DNA of 64,000 nt from Plasmopara viticola (lineage: Eukaryota; Oomycota; Peronosporomycetes; Peronosporales; Peronosporaceae): contig MBPM02000011.1 in the NCBI GenBank assembly GCA_001695595.3, forward strand, positions 1,116,001-1,180,000. The letters run 5' to 3'. The notes below the pieces were generated by a model. The model saw only the letters and a list, made by a program, of their open reading frames with translations, made no database searches and was not told where the DNA came from. The position numbers and the translations under genes are program-made. Shown here in pieces: positions 1 to 12,360 of this stretch (position 1 is its first letter; every line of letters starts with the position of its first letter).

Positions 1-3000
1 TAGGCCAAGCCAAGACAATATCCACTTTCGCAAGACTTGTTGTCTCATGGCTGCTTACAAAGTAGCCGAGGACATAAGTTATTTGCCGCGAAGACACAAT
101 CCCAAAAGTACGTACTGTATCTATTTGTCCCAATGACCTCAACAACTTGCCTAAGGTGACCCAAATGGACCTACTATGCGGTGTAATCCTCCAGGATTGT
201 TACAGGCAAACGTTTTGTCAACATTTGTCCGAAACAGAGCCCGTACTGGTCGAATAATTGTGAAACCAAGACCGTGAAACCAAACGGTCGAATCTCGCCA
301 AGTCGTTTGATAACCCTCATCGCAACGCTAATTTTGTTTGTATCGCACCGCTAGCCGTGCCATCCGTCGCGTGAGGTATACCTGACTCTATCACTCAAGG
401 TCGTCAATCAAGCTCAGTGCACTGTACGCTAAAATATTTCGAAATATACAAAAGTAAATATATTTCTTACCTCAACTACAGAAGTATTTTGAGTCCATAT
501 TATTAACTTGGGTGGTATTAGTAGAATAAAAGTGTTCACAGTCAAGCATCTTTTAAGCTGCAACATAATGCGCACTATGGTTCCCTTTAGTCTGACATAT
601 TTTAAAGATCGTTCGCCAAAAGATCTTAGATTTTCCTGCCCACACAGTTACACACTTTTTAAGCAACGTGCTGTGTGACCCCGTCGCACCTAGCAGCTTT
701 TGTAGTCAATTCTACGCAACATGGATAGATCGTCGATATTAACTTTTTCAAAGATTTAAAAAATGGCACCACCTCTACAGATCTATCAGACACGCAGTTC
801 GCACTGCTCAAGAATTTGCTGTCTTTTATGGGCCTAGGGAGACGATTGCATTAGTAGCCATTCTGCCGTCAACGCCTTATTTCTACAAGCAAAGTCTGTG
901 CTTGAAGGATCGGGCAGGTAGCCTCGGCGGCAGCGAGTGATATTGGGTTGTAAGTCGTTAAAGCTTAAGGTTTCAAATTCATAGGTAATGTCATTTAAAA
1001 GATCCGTTTTGGGGCTTATGAAGCTAAATAAGGCTATCAAAAGAGGTAATTGTGGTATTCACACTCTCTTTCTTGGAAAACCGGTTTATAATCTTCGTAA
1101 AACAGCTTTACTGTCTTAATCCAACAGAGCACATAACGAAAGAGCTGAAAATCACGTTCCTTTCATTGAGCTTTGAGTTTCACCAATGTTCATGCTTACA
1201 TTCCCGCAGGCAAGACAGCGGAAATCTCTAATTGAGTGCCGACAGCTTTCTCGAACAAGTCACGATTACTGCGCTCATATAATGGCCTAAGAGCAGGCCT
1301 GCCTTGCTCTTTTGAAAAAAACAGGACGCGAGGATGATAGTTGTCACTTTATTCGCTCTTCACAAAGTACGGCTCAGGCAGGATTGCTAGGGTAACAAGG
1401 CTTTGGATAGACAGCTCATCACTATTATTGAGATCGTATTGACGGACTTGCCGACTCCTGCAGTCCCAATGAAATCAAGCATTGTAAAACAAAGCAACGT
1501 TTGGTTCGTTGGCTGCGGTAAAAAAAAAAAAAAATAGCACATCAGACTTTCGTCTTGTCTAAGGGCTTTGTATGGTCGCTGATACTAGCTGCGCTCTCAC
1601 CAGTACAGTAGAGCGGGTACCCTACATACCTTCTATTGATGGATAGCGGTCGATACACACCATAAAGCTTTGCTTCTGAGAGCTTGACTGCTTTCAAAAG
1701 AGGAAACATCGGCGGAGATCTACTGGTCATGCACACAAGTATGTAATATGTTTTGAATCTTAATAAGTTCGTATGCGCTGCTAAATTTTGCATACCGGCA
1801 AGCGATTGCTGTCATACAAAACAGATTGAAAACAAGAGGGCAACAAACATAAGTCAATTTGGCTTCGACAGGAACGGAAGTAGACGTTTCTAAGACTGAA
1901 GAAGTTCTGGCTGTGAAATCTAAGGGCAATATTATAACATATCGTTATATGGACAATCATGGCTTGGTCCACATTTATCACCCTCCGTTCAGAGTGTACA
2001 CGACCGGCGGCTACGATCCGCTTCTATAGGCACCAAAGGCTGAGAGCTTTCCTTGACAAGTTTTAAGCCTCGCTCGTGAGCCTGGGGCTTGATCTACCAA
2101 GCCGAGTTTTTCAAAAAGACCCTACCATAGTACCCCCATACGCCACACTCACCTGAGCAACTCTCCCACACGACTGTGTCTTGCGCACCGCGTTCTAGCG
2201 AGCGATCAGTGTTGTTTTAATCGCGCATACCACGACGTTACTAAGTCAATCAATTGTGCACGATGAGCCAAAACGCATTATTAATACATTGATGAGGCGC
2301 ATGCGCACAAGGCGCAATCACAGTGAAATAAATGTTGCTCGATTCTTCTGTCGACCGAAAACGACAAGCTTGTGCCTGAGATACCAGTGTGATCGTTCGA
2401 AAGGCTACCTTTGTTTTCATGGTTGCCTATGGCGTTAAGGCGATAGCCTCGACTGATTCTCAATCTAAATTATTACTTCTTCTAGGAGCCAGACTTTGAG
2501 TACCGCAAGATGTTCCTATGTGGACTACCGCGCTTATTGGATGGCTTAAAAGAGCGAAAGCTCGATGCCGATACTGCGAACCGTACTGGTATAGCTACCG
2601 CCTTATGGAAAGGCTGGGGATATTAAAATGCTTTTCAAGTGCTGAAGGGAAAAATTTGAGACGTTGCTTGCACTCTGCAACACCTTCAGCTAAGTTGGTG
2701 TACGAGTAAGCCAATGCTTCTGTGTCGAGCTCACTCGACTAAACACTCCAGGTCGAACGATTGTCCTGCGACCTATAGACCGCAGACTCATGCTCTGCAC
2801 AGAAATTTACCTGTGGTTTTAGCGTATACAGCCCTACCGGCGCATCTTGTCATTATGTGGAAGATGCTTACCACCATACTAAAATCCGTTCACGACGTCA
2901 CGGCTACCTTGTCAAAGATAGGCCACAAGCTGTCTAGGTTAAATTGTTCACTCTACTTTCAACGATAATGCTTTTGACCATGGCGATGGCACCGCACAAG

Positions 3001-6000
3001 GATGCGCTTCGAACAAATTTTCTCTCTTTATCGAGGAATAGAATAGAAAAACAATTATTTCACATTATGCGGCACACTTAGTGCTCTTGGCCATAGTGTC
3101 GCTCGTGACCGTGGTCTGGTGAGCAGAACCTAGTAATTGGCGAGCCGTACTGTCGACGACGACCACGATTATTTTCGCCGGGACATGTTTTTTGAGCCTC
3201 ATCTCCAAAATCTCTAGGTCTTGTGCAATCGTTTCCTAAACATCATATGCACATTCGCATCGATCTGCAAGCAATGCAATTGACCCGATCGTCTTTAGAC
3301 AGCCATCATGGTACTGCACACCAAAATTTACTTTTATCCCAAGTGATGAGTCGGCCTTTTGTAGCAGCTGTGTCTGTGTGTGGCCCAACGACAAAGCTTC
3401 ATACCCACCTGACCCGAGTCAGCTTTTCGGTTTAATAAAGCCAACATAGGACACTGGGTGAAATTGCATCTCTTAAAGAAATACTAAGCTTATACGCGAA
3501 TGCAACTTTGGCTTTGAACTCAGATAAATAAAATTAAAAATAAAGCGTGTACGCAGTTTAGTCTTAGAGGCAGCAGTAGTTGTGGTTGTAAGTAGCTTTT
3601 AAGCACTATGCTAAACTATAATTTTAACTTGTCATTTCGCTTATTTTGAACAGAAATCTACTTTTTCTTATCCCAGTGTTCAGCCATTTTGTCTCTTACG
3701 TCTAAGTCGCTTCAGTACAAACTCATTAGCTTACATACGCATTCGGGAAGAGCTGGCACTAGCAACACGCTTGTCTATTTCTCCCATGGAGTTTATAACC
3801 ACAATGTGATGGTGTTGACGAAGCTAGTTCTCTCATCCAAGTAAATTGGCGTGTAGCCTGTTCAAACATTGAAGCTTTTTTTAGTACAACTTTACTAGAG
3901 TATGCTTATCTACCGCCTTAAGGCATCTTAACATACGCTGCAAAATACTTCTTCAGCAATTAGAATAACTCGCTCTAATCAACCATCGGCTAATCATGGA
4001 CACGGCCATCCTGACGCTAAGCTTTCTGAAAACTCTATCAAAAGCTCATTTAGCAAGGGTCTCGACTTTTCCCTATTGTACCTTGGGGTCAATGATTTTT
4101 TAGAACATGATCAAGGAAAGGCACTGCAGGATAATCACTGTCGACCGCGTCTGACACAGCCGCTAAATATGCCATTATGGTCAGTCAGTCCGCAAATCTT
4201 CAATACCGGGTTGCAAGTTAAAAACGGCGACAGGCCGAGCAAAAAGTCCGTACCAATCGTCTGCCAACAGCGCAATGATACAGACAAGCTTGCCGATGGT
4301 GCGGACGCATTTCGCGTAGGTTCTTCCATTAGCAAATCGCAAACGTGTGCCCGTATGTGCAAATCCACGTTGAAGCTGGAGCCACCAATAATGAGCGCTT
4401 TAAAAGCACAATAGAAAACCAAACACAAATTGATTTGGATAGAATTTGATAATCCATCATAAAGACTTTTGAATCAAGTAAGTTGATCCCCAAGCAATGC
4501 ACCGAGAGCCTCATGAGTATTATGATAATTAAAGTCTCATCGCGAGGATTCCCTACACGTATTGATATATCTTGATAGTACACTAATGCAATCATCCGGG
4601 CTCTTATCGAGAACTCATGTAGCTTCGCGATCAGCCGCGCCTACAATTTTCTTATTGAGTCTTCGAACTCATCGCTGTTTATAACCTTAGCAGAGCTACG
4701 TACTTTTTGCGTCACGCATTCAATTTAATACCGTCAAGATTAGAGCAGTGACATAAGCTAGCTCATCGTTTTGGGCGACACGATGACGCATCAGCCACAA
4801 TATTCTGCTTCCCTGGCTTACTCTTCACTTTTAGGCTATACTTTACAATAATTGGAGAGGCCCCTGGCCAGTACCGGCGAAAATCAGACCGTCCGTGTCG
4901 CATATTGTTCGATCTTAGTGGGATCTACCCGAAGGCCATAGTTTTCAAAGCTTTTTTGAAAGGACATCTCTCACGCCAAAATCTGCCTTAGCTTGTTTGT
5001 GCGCATACACTTGAGTACTGTTTGTATGTCTGTTCGTATGCCTTGTGTGGCCTAAGCAGTTGCGCCACCAGACAATTAAACGTTTCATACGCGTTGATGA
5101 GCCCTTAAAGTAAGTTTAAACACTCTCAAAGCATACGGCGTGGGGTGCTGGCCATTATGCGACTCATGGTCATGCGGAGTTGATAATACTTGTCGTCTTA
5201 GTTGAGTGCACTGTACATTATACATCCCGTTTTCTTTACAGTAGATCCTGTTTAGATTACCCAAATGGCGACCGCATTGAGGCCTGTATGATGATAGGAA
5301 ATAACTTGGCAAAAAAATCTTTTTATTTTGATAACAGCAACTTCTACTTTTTCACTAGCTTGGATCTTTGTAAATAGTATACCAGGACTTTATATAATTT
5401 TCGATTTTTCAATTCCGAAATGAACTTAATTGAGCTTTATTAATAAACCCCATGTGAGGTATTACACTACAATTGCTATATAGAGTAGTAGCTTCAACTA
5501 ATACGCATTAAGGAGTAGTCATAAAACCATGTACTGCTTTCCTGTAAGCTCATGAGGTTTAAACACTGCTCTCTTGTTATACTTCATAGCTTTACATGAC
5601 TGGTAATATGCCGTCGCGGAATTTAAACAAACCCATAGCGAGTAACGCAAGCTTTCACGGCAGATGTTATTGATCACGAAATATTATAAAAGCGGGTGGT
5701 AGGCACGATTAGATATGTAATACAAAAGGTGTCGAGACTGAATCTGTTGCTGACATGGTATCGTGTCCATATGGATTATTGATACTATAGGTCATGGTTG
5801 TATTATCGCAGGTGCATTCCATTTGGAGGCGCTGCCAGAGGTGTCAGAGCTTTTGATCTTTGAAGAACTCAAAGCAACTAAGATTTGGCTATCACATGTG
5901 GTCAATTCAAAGATGACATATCCCTCTCGAGGACATAATTACACTCTTTGTTCAGGACAAAAATGTCTTGAGTTAGCAGCGATTGATGTGTCTGGTTTTA

Positions 6001-7683
6001 AGTTCTCAAAGAATTTGAAAAATCTGATGGACCACTAGTAAAGGAATATTTGGTTGTGGTGTCCAGAGACCCATAATCAAATTCCCACGGTGAGACGAGC
6101 GAATGGTTCACAAGACATTGACACTGCCACGAATGAAGTGTGAGCTCATTGATGGATCTTCAGCCGAAAGATCGAAACTTACCGCGGTACGTGAGTCAAG
6201 TCGCACTCGTCACCGACTCTTTGTTTTTGTAAGCCCAACATAACGCAATGACTCGTTCATGCCTCCAATAAGCTGACTTGTGCAATTTTACCGGCACAAA
6301 CACCCATTTTGAGTAAGGACGTGTATGTCTGGAAGCATCAAATGGCAAAGCTGTGCCTAAATTTCGAATTTTAATAATCATCATACTATTTAATTCTATT
6401 TAGTATGGTAAGTTCGCTCCTTGTGAAAAGTATTAATTGATCTAGTACTCTTGATTCCTGATAATCAAATATCTGCTTCCAGGCAAGGCCAAGGTGTTCG
6501 TCATTCAATTTAATAACAACAAGAGACAATAATAATAATGTGATATACTAGCACACATATCGAGCAGAATGGCGAAAAAAATTCTTGGATTATAAAATCT
6601 AGATACGGCGATAACGAATTCATGGAATCAGACTTTTTACGATATTGCATTTTGACACAAAGGTGTCACTGCGTTCTTTAGTATTGACACCTAATGTTTA
6701 TCTTAAAACGTCAATCTCCTGCTAAATCTCTTCTAGGTTAGGCATGATAGTTTCCAGCTCCATTCTGTTCATTTGCAGACGACGCCAAATTGCGACGCCT
6801 CATCATGAGCTGCCTTTGAAAGCGGTTACAAACAGTCACTCCTTAATTTAGTTTTCGTCGGCATGTTGTGCTCGACAAGGCAGCATAGCTACATTCTGAT
6901 CTCGATCACGAGTGCCATCAAAACCGAAAAATCGTGTCCCTTTCATTAGAAATTAGGATTGGGATTTTCTCATGCTTGCGGGAAGAATTGTCGCAACCTA
7001 TAGTGATGCATATAGTGCTAACATCCTCTTTCCTAATTTGTTCCTAGACCGAAAGTTGGCACTAAATTTATTACGCTTTAGCGCTCTTCGCGCAGCTAAA
7101 CATTAAAGATTCCCGCCACATTAACCTACACCATCGCGAATATTTTTTCGGCAACATTGACGATGTCACTTTATCAAAACAGCAGGGAACGATATATCTC
7201 AAATCGATCGGGCAAGGTGGGACGAAGTTGAAAGCAGCTACTGTTACAAATCTTATATGTGGGTACTCCTTTGACCTTTGATTTATTTATCTATATTTAT
7301 TGCTGTATATGCATTTCGCACGTGGCTGTGCAAAAAAGGATTTTTGTAAGAATTAAAAATACGCTCTAATTCTTTTCCACGAATATTTAGAGAACATAGC
7401 GTATGAACATGTCGAGCTCAAGTCGAGTCTCGACCGCATCATCGTCGATGGGCGTAATCCCGATTATGTACGTCCAACGCATCGGCATTTGAGATCTACT
7501 CTTAAGGATTGGGCCCTTGTTTTTCCGTTACGGAACCGGTAATTATGTGCTATAATTTTAACCTTTAGCGAGCTTAGCCACATTCAGCACGTATTTAGCG
7601 AAGTTTGCTGCTAGCCCCTATACCGAACCGAGCATTTCCTCTTTCGCCGTGCTCCTGCTCATTTTCGTCTTTAAGCTCTGGAA
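1..7683. other. Gene-poor, repeat-derived region
   Basis: I found no supportable intact gene here; open frames are short and mostly lack ATG starts. The stretch is AT-rich with decayed repeat sequence. A 16-nt string GTGCTGTGTGACCCCG at 668-683 recurs at 44605-44620. A poly-A run lies near 1520-1535. Sequence around 1640-1740 is similar in the same orientation to 9560-9650. Positions 6038-6356 belong to a repeat that recurs, rearranged, near 55.2-55.5 kb. An open frame at about 5763-6038 without ATG ends exactly where that repeat begins and may be transposon-derived. Confidence 0.6.
6038..6356 (+). repeat. Dispersed repeat, copy 1 (segments A then B)
   Basis: Segment A (6038-6261) and segment B (about 6271-6356) both recur at 55189-55498. 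In the second copy, B keeps the same orientation but A is inverted and follows B. Identity looks high by eye, including long shared runs around CCGGCACAAACACCCATTTT. It is a mobile-element fragment of unknown class; no coding domain is recognised inside it. Confidence 0.75.
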
Positions 7684-8847
7684 ATGATTTGTGTACGCGT
7701 GTTGACCATGTTTGCCGTCACCCTGTCCATGGGTGTAGTAGCAGAGGACGATCCCGTTTATTATTGCGACTCGGACTCTTATTGTGAAAAGAATTTTCCG
7801 GGCACGGCCTGCATCACTGTCAACAACTACGGTGACGTCGTTTCAAAGTGCACGCCCAACACATCGAAGCGCCCGGCTTGCCGTGGTGCCACGCCTGGAC
7901 TGTGTCCGTCATTCCAAAGTGCGGACATTGGCTACTTGAACGCGCATTGCGTCTTTGTGTCTGAGGAAAATTTGTCGTTGTCGTCCAGTGGCTCAGGTTC
8001 CGGTCGTCGCCTCATGGTCGAAGCCTCGAACACCTCATCAGCTAGAGGCAATAGTAGCAGTTCGACTCCAGCAACTGCTGATGGAAGCAAGGATGCATCC
8101 GATACTGTAACCGCCGACAGCGCTAATACATTGTACACGGCCACTATTGATGGAGAGAGTGTAAAGGGCCAATTTATTTGCTTGGATGTGTCCGACTGTG
8201 CCAACAAGGCTGCCGACCCCAGTACATGCGAACCCACAACATGCCAATCGCCCACGTCGAAGGAGGTTTGTTCCTACCACGGCACTTGCACGTACAAGAA
8301 CAAGAAAAAAATTGATAAGCGTTCCTGCATGTGCTACTCTGGGTTCGAAGGGGATAAATGCGAGAAAGAGGTTTCAAACGCCTGCGACGTAGACTGTGGT
8401 ACCGGTGGTGACTGTGTTGATGGCGAATGCGTTTGCAAGGATGGTTTCAATGGTGAGGAACATGACGGCAAACAAGGTAAGCCCAACCAGCGCTGCACGC
8501 GCTGCACTAACGACCTGGCGTGTCAAAACGGCAACACGTGTAACACTGAGACGGGTAAGTGCATCTGCGGGCCCGGGTACACTGGAGATACATGTGGCGC
8601 CACGGAGGACTCGTGCACGACTCGCACAGATTGCGGTATTGGTGCATGCCAGGTGTTGACCAACGGCTCTTCCGCTTGCTTCTGTCCAAAGTGTGACCCC
8701 TCGTGCAATCTGTGCGACATTTTGTATGATGCCTCTTTTGACTGCTCGACATGCCCGACCGACTCCGCCATGACCATGCAGTCTTCTAAATTACTGATGT
8801 TCGCTTCGATGTTGGTCGCGGTGATGCTCGCTAATTTGGCCATATAA
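7684..8847 (+). CDS. Secreted cysteine-rich EGF-like protein, probably GPI-anchored
   Basis: A 387-residue intronless protein starting at an ATG and ending TAA. Residues 1-20 form a typical signal peptide, with likely cleavage after VVA. Three EGF-type signatures are visible: CMCYSGFEGDKC (215-226), CVCKDGFNG (249-257) and CICGPGYTGDTC (293-304), within a region of regularly spaced cysteines from 166 to 357. A Ser/Gly/Thr-rich, N-glycosylation-prone linker (about 97-145) separates an N-terminal cysteine block (28-89) from the EGF block. The last 20 residues are hydrophobic with no basic tail, which fits a GPI-attachment signal. The inferred location is the cell surface or wall; binding partner and role are unknown. 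RRL at 108-110 is not an RxLR motif. It stands alone between two repeat-rich stretches, and its GC content is higher than its flanks. Confidence 0.88.
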   Translation: MICVRVLTMFAVTLSMGVVAEDDPVYYCDSDSYCEKNFPGTACITVNNYGDVVSKCTPNTSKRPACRGATPGLCPSFQSADIGYLNAHCVFVSEENLSLSSSGSGSGRRLMVEASNTSSARGNSSSSTPATADGSKDASDTVTADSANTLYTATIDGESVKGQFICLDVSDCANKAADPSTCEPTTCQSPTSKEVCSYHGTCTYKNKKKIDKRSCMCYSGFEGDKCEKEVSNACDVDCGTGGDCVDGECVCKDGFNGEEHDGKQGKPNQRCTRCTNDLACQNGNTCNTETGKCICGPGYTGDTCGATEDSCTTRTDCGIGACQVLTNGSSACFCPKCDPSCNLCDILYDASFDCSTCPTDSAMTMQSSKLLMFASMLVAVMLANLAI

Positions 8848-11800
8848 TCGGCATGATTACTTGACTTTAGCCGACCATACATTAAGTGCGGCATTCTATG
8901 CATGGTAACTTAAATTTGGCTGGCAGTTCCATTAAGCGCGGAAGAGTTACATAAGCACTTACTCAAGGCTACATTGAACATGATTCATGGTTTACACAAC
9001 AGAAGTAATGAATGTATCAAATCAACATTGGATGCTAAATCTTTATTTTTATTTGAGCGTTTGAGGTTACTTTTTAGATCTAGAATTGCACTATACACGA
9101 ATGTGCACGGCAATGGATAGCCGGCATGTGAGAAATTTTCTCAAACGGGCCTTTATTTAATTAATCCTCGTTACCTAATTAATTTTTCTATATTGCAGAG
9201 TTAATTTAGGTAGAAGTATGAACTAAAAGAAGCAATTTAGTCTCTTAACCGCAAGGGATACTTCGTAGGAAGATCGTATATCTAGCTGCACGCCTTTTCT
9301 GTGCAACACGTTGTCGACCCCTAAATTACTGGTAACTTTTGTAATCAATGCCAAGCCGAGTAAACAACGACCGTTACTTTAGCTGCACCTAGTAAGAGCA
9401 CACGGTCTGAATTCGTCCCGAAAGAAATCTACAGATAAACTTTTCTCTTGCTCAAGGGTTTTGGAGGGTCACAGGCAAAATCGCACGCTCAGCGCCAGGA
9501 ATGCGCCATTCACCCTTAGGGGCGAGGTGACATACTGAGGGAAGATCAAAACCTTTTGGTAGATATACACCATGAATACTTAGCCCCTGAGAGCTTGACG
9601 ACTGAACCACCAGCGGTAGACTGATACTTGGACACGCAAGTGTACGAGCCATTAGAAATCATCTCGAAATTTGCTAGAAATTGGCACATCAACAAAGTAC
9701 GCACATCATCAATCAATTGCGGTCAACCATATCTTTAAACAAAAGAAGCCAATAGAAGGCAGTGTTCAGTCCGACTTGCTGATGTAATGCCTTCAGGGCC
9801 AGTACAAATAAAGCAGGGTTGCACATTTCAGAGTGTCACACTAGCTGATACTAAAATATGAATCCAACGGGTTAACACGACCCCAGTGTATGTCATGCTA
9901 CTGTGACCACTTTTGTATTGAGGCGAGCACTACATCTCACTGATAAAGCACTAGCCGATTACATTATGCTGAACAGCAATTTTTTACCAATATCGATAAA
10001 GCTAAGTAAAGCCTGATTGACGTAAGAGTCCAATTTAGCTGTAATAGTAGATAGTACAAACACTTGGAGTTCGGCAAAAAGAAATCTTCGACAATGAAGA
10101 TCAAGAATATGAGCTCTTGCTTCCACTAAGCAAAAATCTTCAGTAGCCCAACCCAACAGAAGTATTTTTTGTTCTCAATATGGACAAGTATAACACGTCG
10201 AGTCATTACCTTTATTAAGAATGATACTTGAAAAAGTGATACCTAGAAGGCCTCAGTCTTCTAGGTATCACTTTTTCAACAGCAAATCTCGTAAAGCGAT
10301 TTCCCTCCAACGTCATTATATACTTACTTCGTGTTTGAGGCGAATGCTCGCCAAAATGCTTTTGCTAGCTGAATCTACTGTTTCGGGTCATAATTGAAGA
10401 GAGAGCTGTGGCGCAATCCCCAAGATGACAATTCTTAAGCCATCCAAGATACTGCATCATTTAGAGATAGAACGAGCCTTTCATAAAGCCGGCTTTATGC
10501 CTAAACATTACTTTACGTTACAGCGAAGCATTAGAGCGAAGCCATATAGCTATTGTAGGTTTTGCTACGACAGCGTTTTGCAAAAAATGATACCGAGCAT
10601 GCACAACGTGATAAATTTAGCAATATGTTCCGGATCAAGATATCAAGAAAAATGCCCCAGTCTTAATTGTGTTCCACATTTAGTCGACAATACGAATTCG
10701 AGATGGGATGAACTCGGATAACTATTGAGCAATTGATCTCAGCCCTGAACTTTTGCAGACTCTTACATACATTGATCCCTTAAGGCTCGGTTTAATTTAT
10801 AAAGATTAATTAGTTAAGTCTCATCTTTGCAAGGTGCTGTGATCCCTCTGCAAAATTTAAGCTACTTCTCTTTAATAAGGAAGATTTGTGAAGCGTTTTG
10901 TTCTGCAGAAGCTGCTCCTAATTTTAACTGGGTTGCATTTCGTGTTTGACCGCTGCAGCACTGTTGACGCTCCTTTTTTCGATTACTCGATGACGATATA
11001 CGTGACGTGACCATCGTCACCGGCAATTTTGCCGGTAACGGCTTTTACGCAAATTACGCAAAATATTTCCAAATACATATGCATTAGCACTATCCAAAGG
11101 TATAGGCGATTATACAGTTTCCGGCCATAAGATACTTCCAAATACCCCGTAATTATTGGGAACCAAGAGACCATATTGGCCAAAAGAAATCTAGGATGTA
11201 CAAAAAGCCAGATGAAATAAAAAAAATGGTAGCGGTAAGGATGGTAGCAGTAGATGGCTGAGAGCCACCAATTAGACTGTAGCAAGAAAATAAGTCATAT
11301 GAGCTCTTCATCTAATATCACTTCTCAATTTGCTTTAAGCAGCACAGACTCCTCCTCCTCAACGACTTCGCCTCGCCCGCGCCTCAGCCTCGTCCGACGG
11401 CTGACTTTTATCAGCTTCCTCAGCGATTGTGTTACAATTTAAAAAAGGCCCTTTGGTATCGTCTAGCTCGGATAACACATGCACAATTATCGCAACCAAA
11501 ATATACGCGCGCTTACCACGACTAAAAGAAATAATTATGCCTGCCGGAGATATTGAAATGACCATGAAGAAAAAAATATAGAGAACAAAGAAAACATACT
11601 TATCAGTGCTTAACACAATTTTGGGAAAAGTGTCTATATTTTTTGTTGCACAGTCGCAGAGAAAGCCTTTCTGAGATTTGAAGGGTGAGCGGAACAAAAT
11701 CAGCGAAGAGTTTGTAATTAAGTGCTTGAAGCCAATTGAGAAGCGATACAGAAGGAAGAGCTCTTACGATTTTTTGTCTTACTACAGCCTATCTGGTGGC

Positions 11801-12360
11801 CTATTGCTATCATTTAAAGCCTAAAATTCTATCATACTCCATCTATATTTATACAGATTCCGAATGACTTTCAACTATTAAAAAATCTTGATTTCGATGA
11901 TAATGGAAAGTGTGGACCTTGTTCTGTTGGTCTGAAGATTGCAGCTGTGGATAGTGTTAATGCATATAAAACAATATGATTTAATGGCGTGGTTGCCAAT
12001 CTGCCGGTGACGTTAGTCACGTCACATTTTTGGACGTTTTGCCGATAAATCCGAGCTAGCATAAGCTTCATACCCACGACGCTTCCCAGAAATGTCTAAT
12101 GTACGTTTTGTCGTTAAATTCAGGTCGAATTGAAGTGTCCCACTAAAGCTTATAATGGAGATTTTCTAAGAATCGTGTGAGGTCCGAGCTCATGGCCTAA
12201 TTTTTAGTATGTTTATTAAGATCGCCTGACCCCGCCGACAAATTAGTACCTCACAAATCTATACATATTTCTATTTTTTGTGCCTTACGTTTATTAATGT
12301 TACATACTCCGCTCCCTTCGTGCAACCTATTGTCGGCGGTTGTGCTCGCAACCTAGAATA
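8848..12360. other. Repeat-rich intergenic region
   Basis: No convincing gene. Short frames, for example an ATG-started 98-codon frame at 10425-10721 and a minus-strand frame at 9452-9652, have no recognisable domain. The 9452-9652 segment resembles 1542-1793 on the same strand, so it is probably a diverged transposon fragment. A perfect 22-bp inverted repeat lies at 10228-10279. A smaller inverted repeat ACCGGCAA/TTGCCGGT sits near 11018-11037. Confidence 0.55.
10228..10279. repeat. Perfect 22-bp inverted repeat (hairpin, 8-nt loop)
   Basis: Arm 1 (10228-10249) begins TTGAAAAAGTGATACC and is the exact reverse complement of arm 2 (10258-10279). The loop is GCCTCAGT. Pairing stops at once outside the arms. 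No coding frame overlaps it convincingly. It could be a small-RNA precursor, a fold-back element remnant or a transcript end; the sequence alone does not decide. Confidence 0.9.

Noticed and set aside
4076..4414. A 112-codon plus-strand frame
   Set aside because: It starts at TTG, has no recognised domain, and a similar-length frame exists on the opposite strand; not supportable as a gene.
8017..8038. RRLM in the EGF-like protein as an RxLR effector motif
   Set aside because: It lies at residue 108, lacks the R-x-L-R pattern, and the protein is a cysteine-rich cell-surface type.
7932..8903. Several frames overlapping the EGF-like gene on both strands
   Set aside because: They are shadows of the biased codon use in the real gene; cysteine spacing and signal peptide exist only in the annotated frame.
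12340..12360. Longer N-terminus for VPS54
   Set aside because: The codon at 12340 is TTG, not ATG; the first in-frame ATG is 12361.
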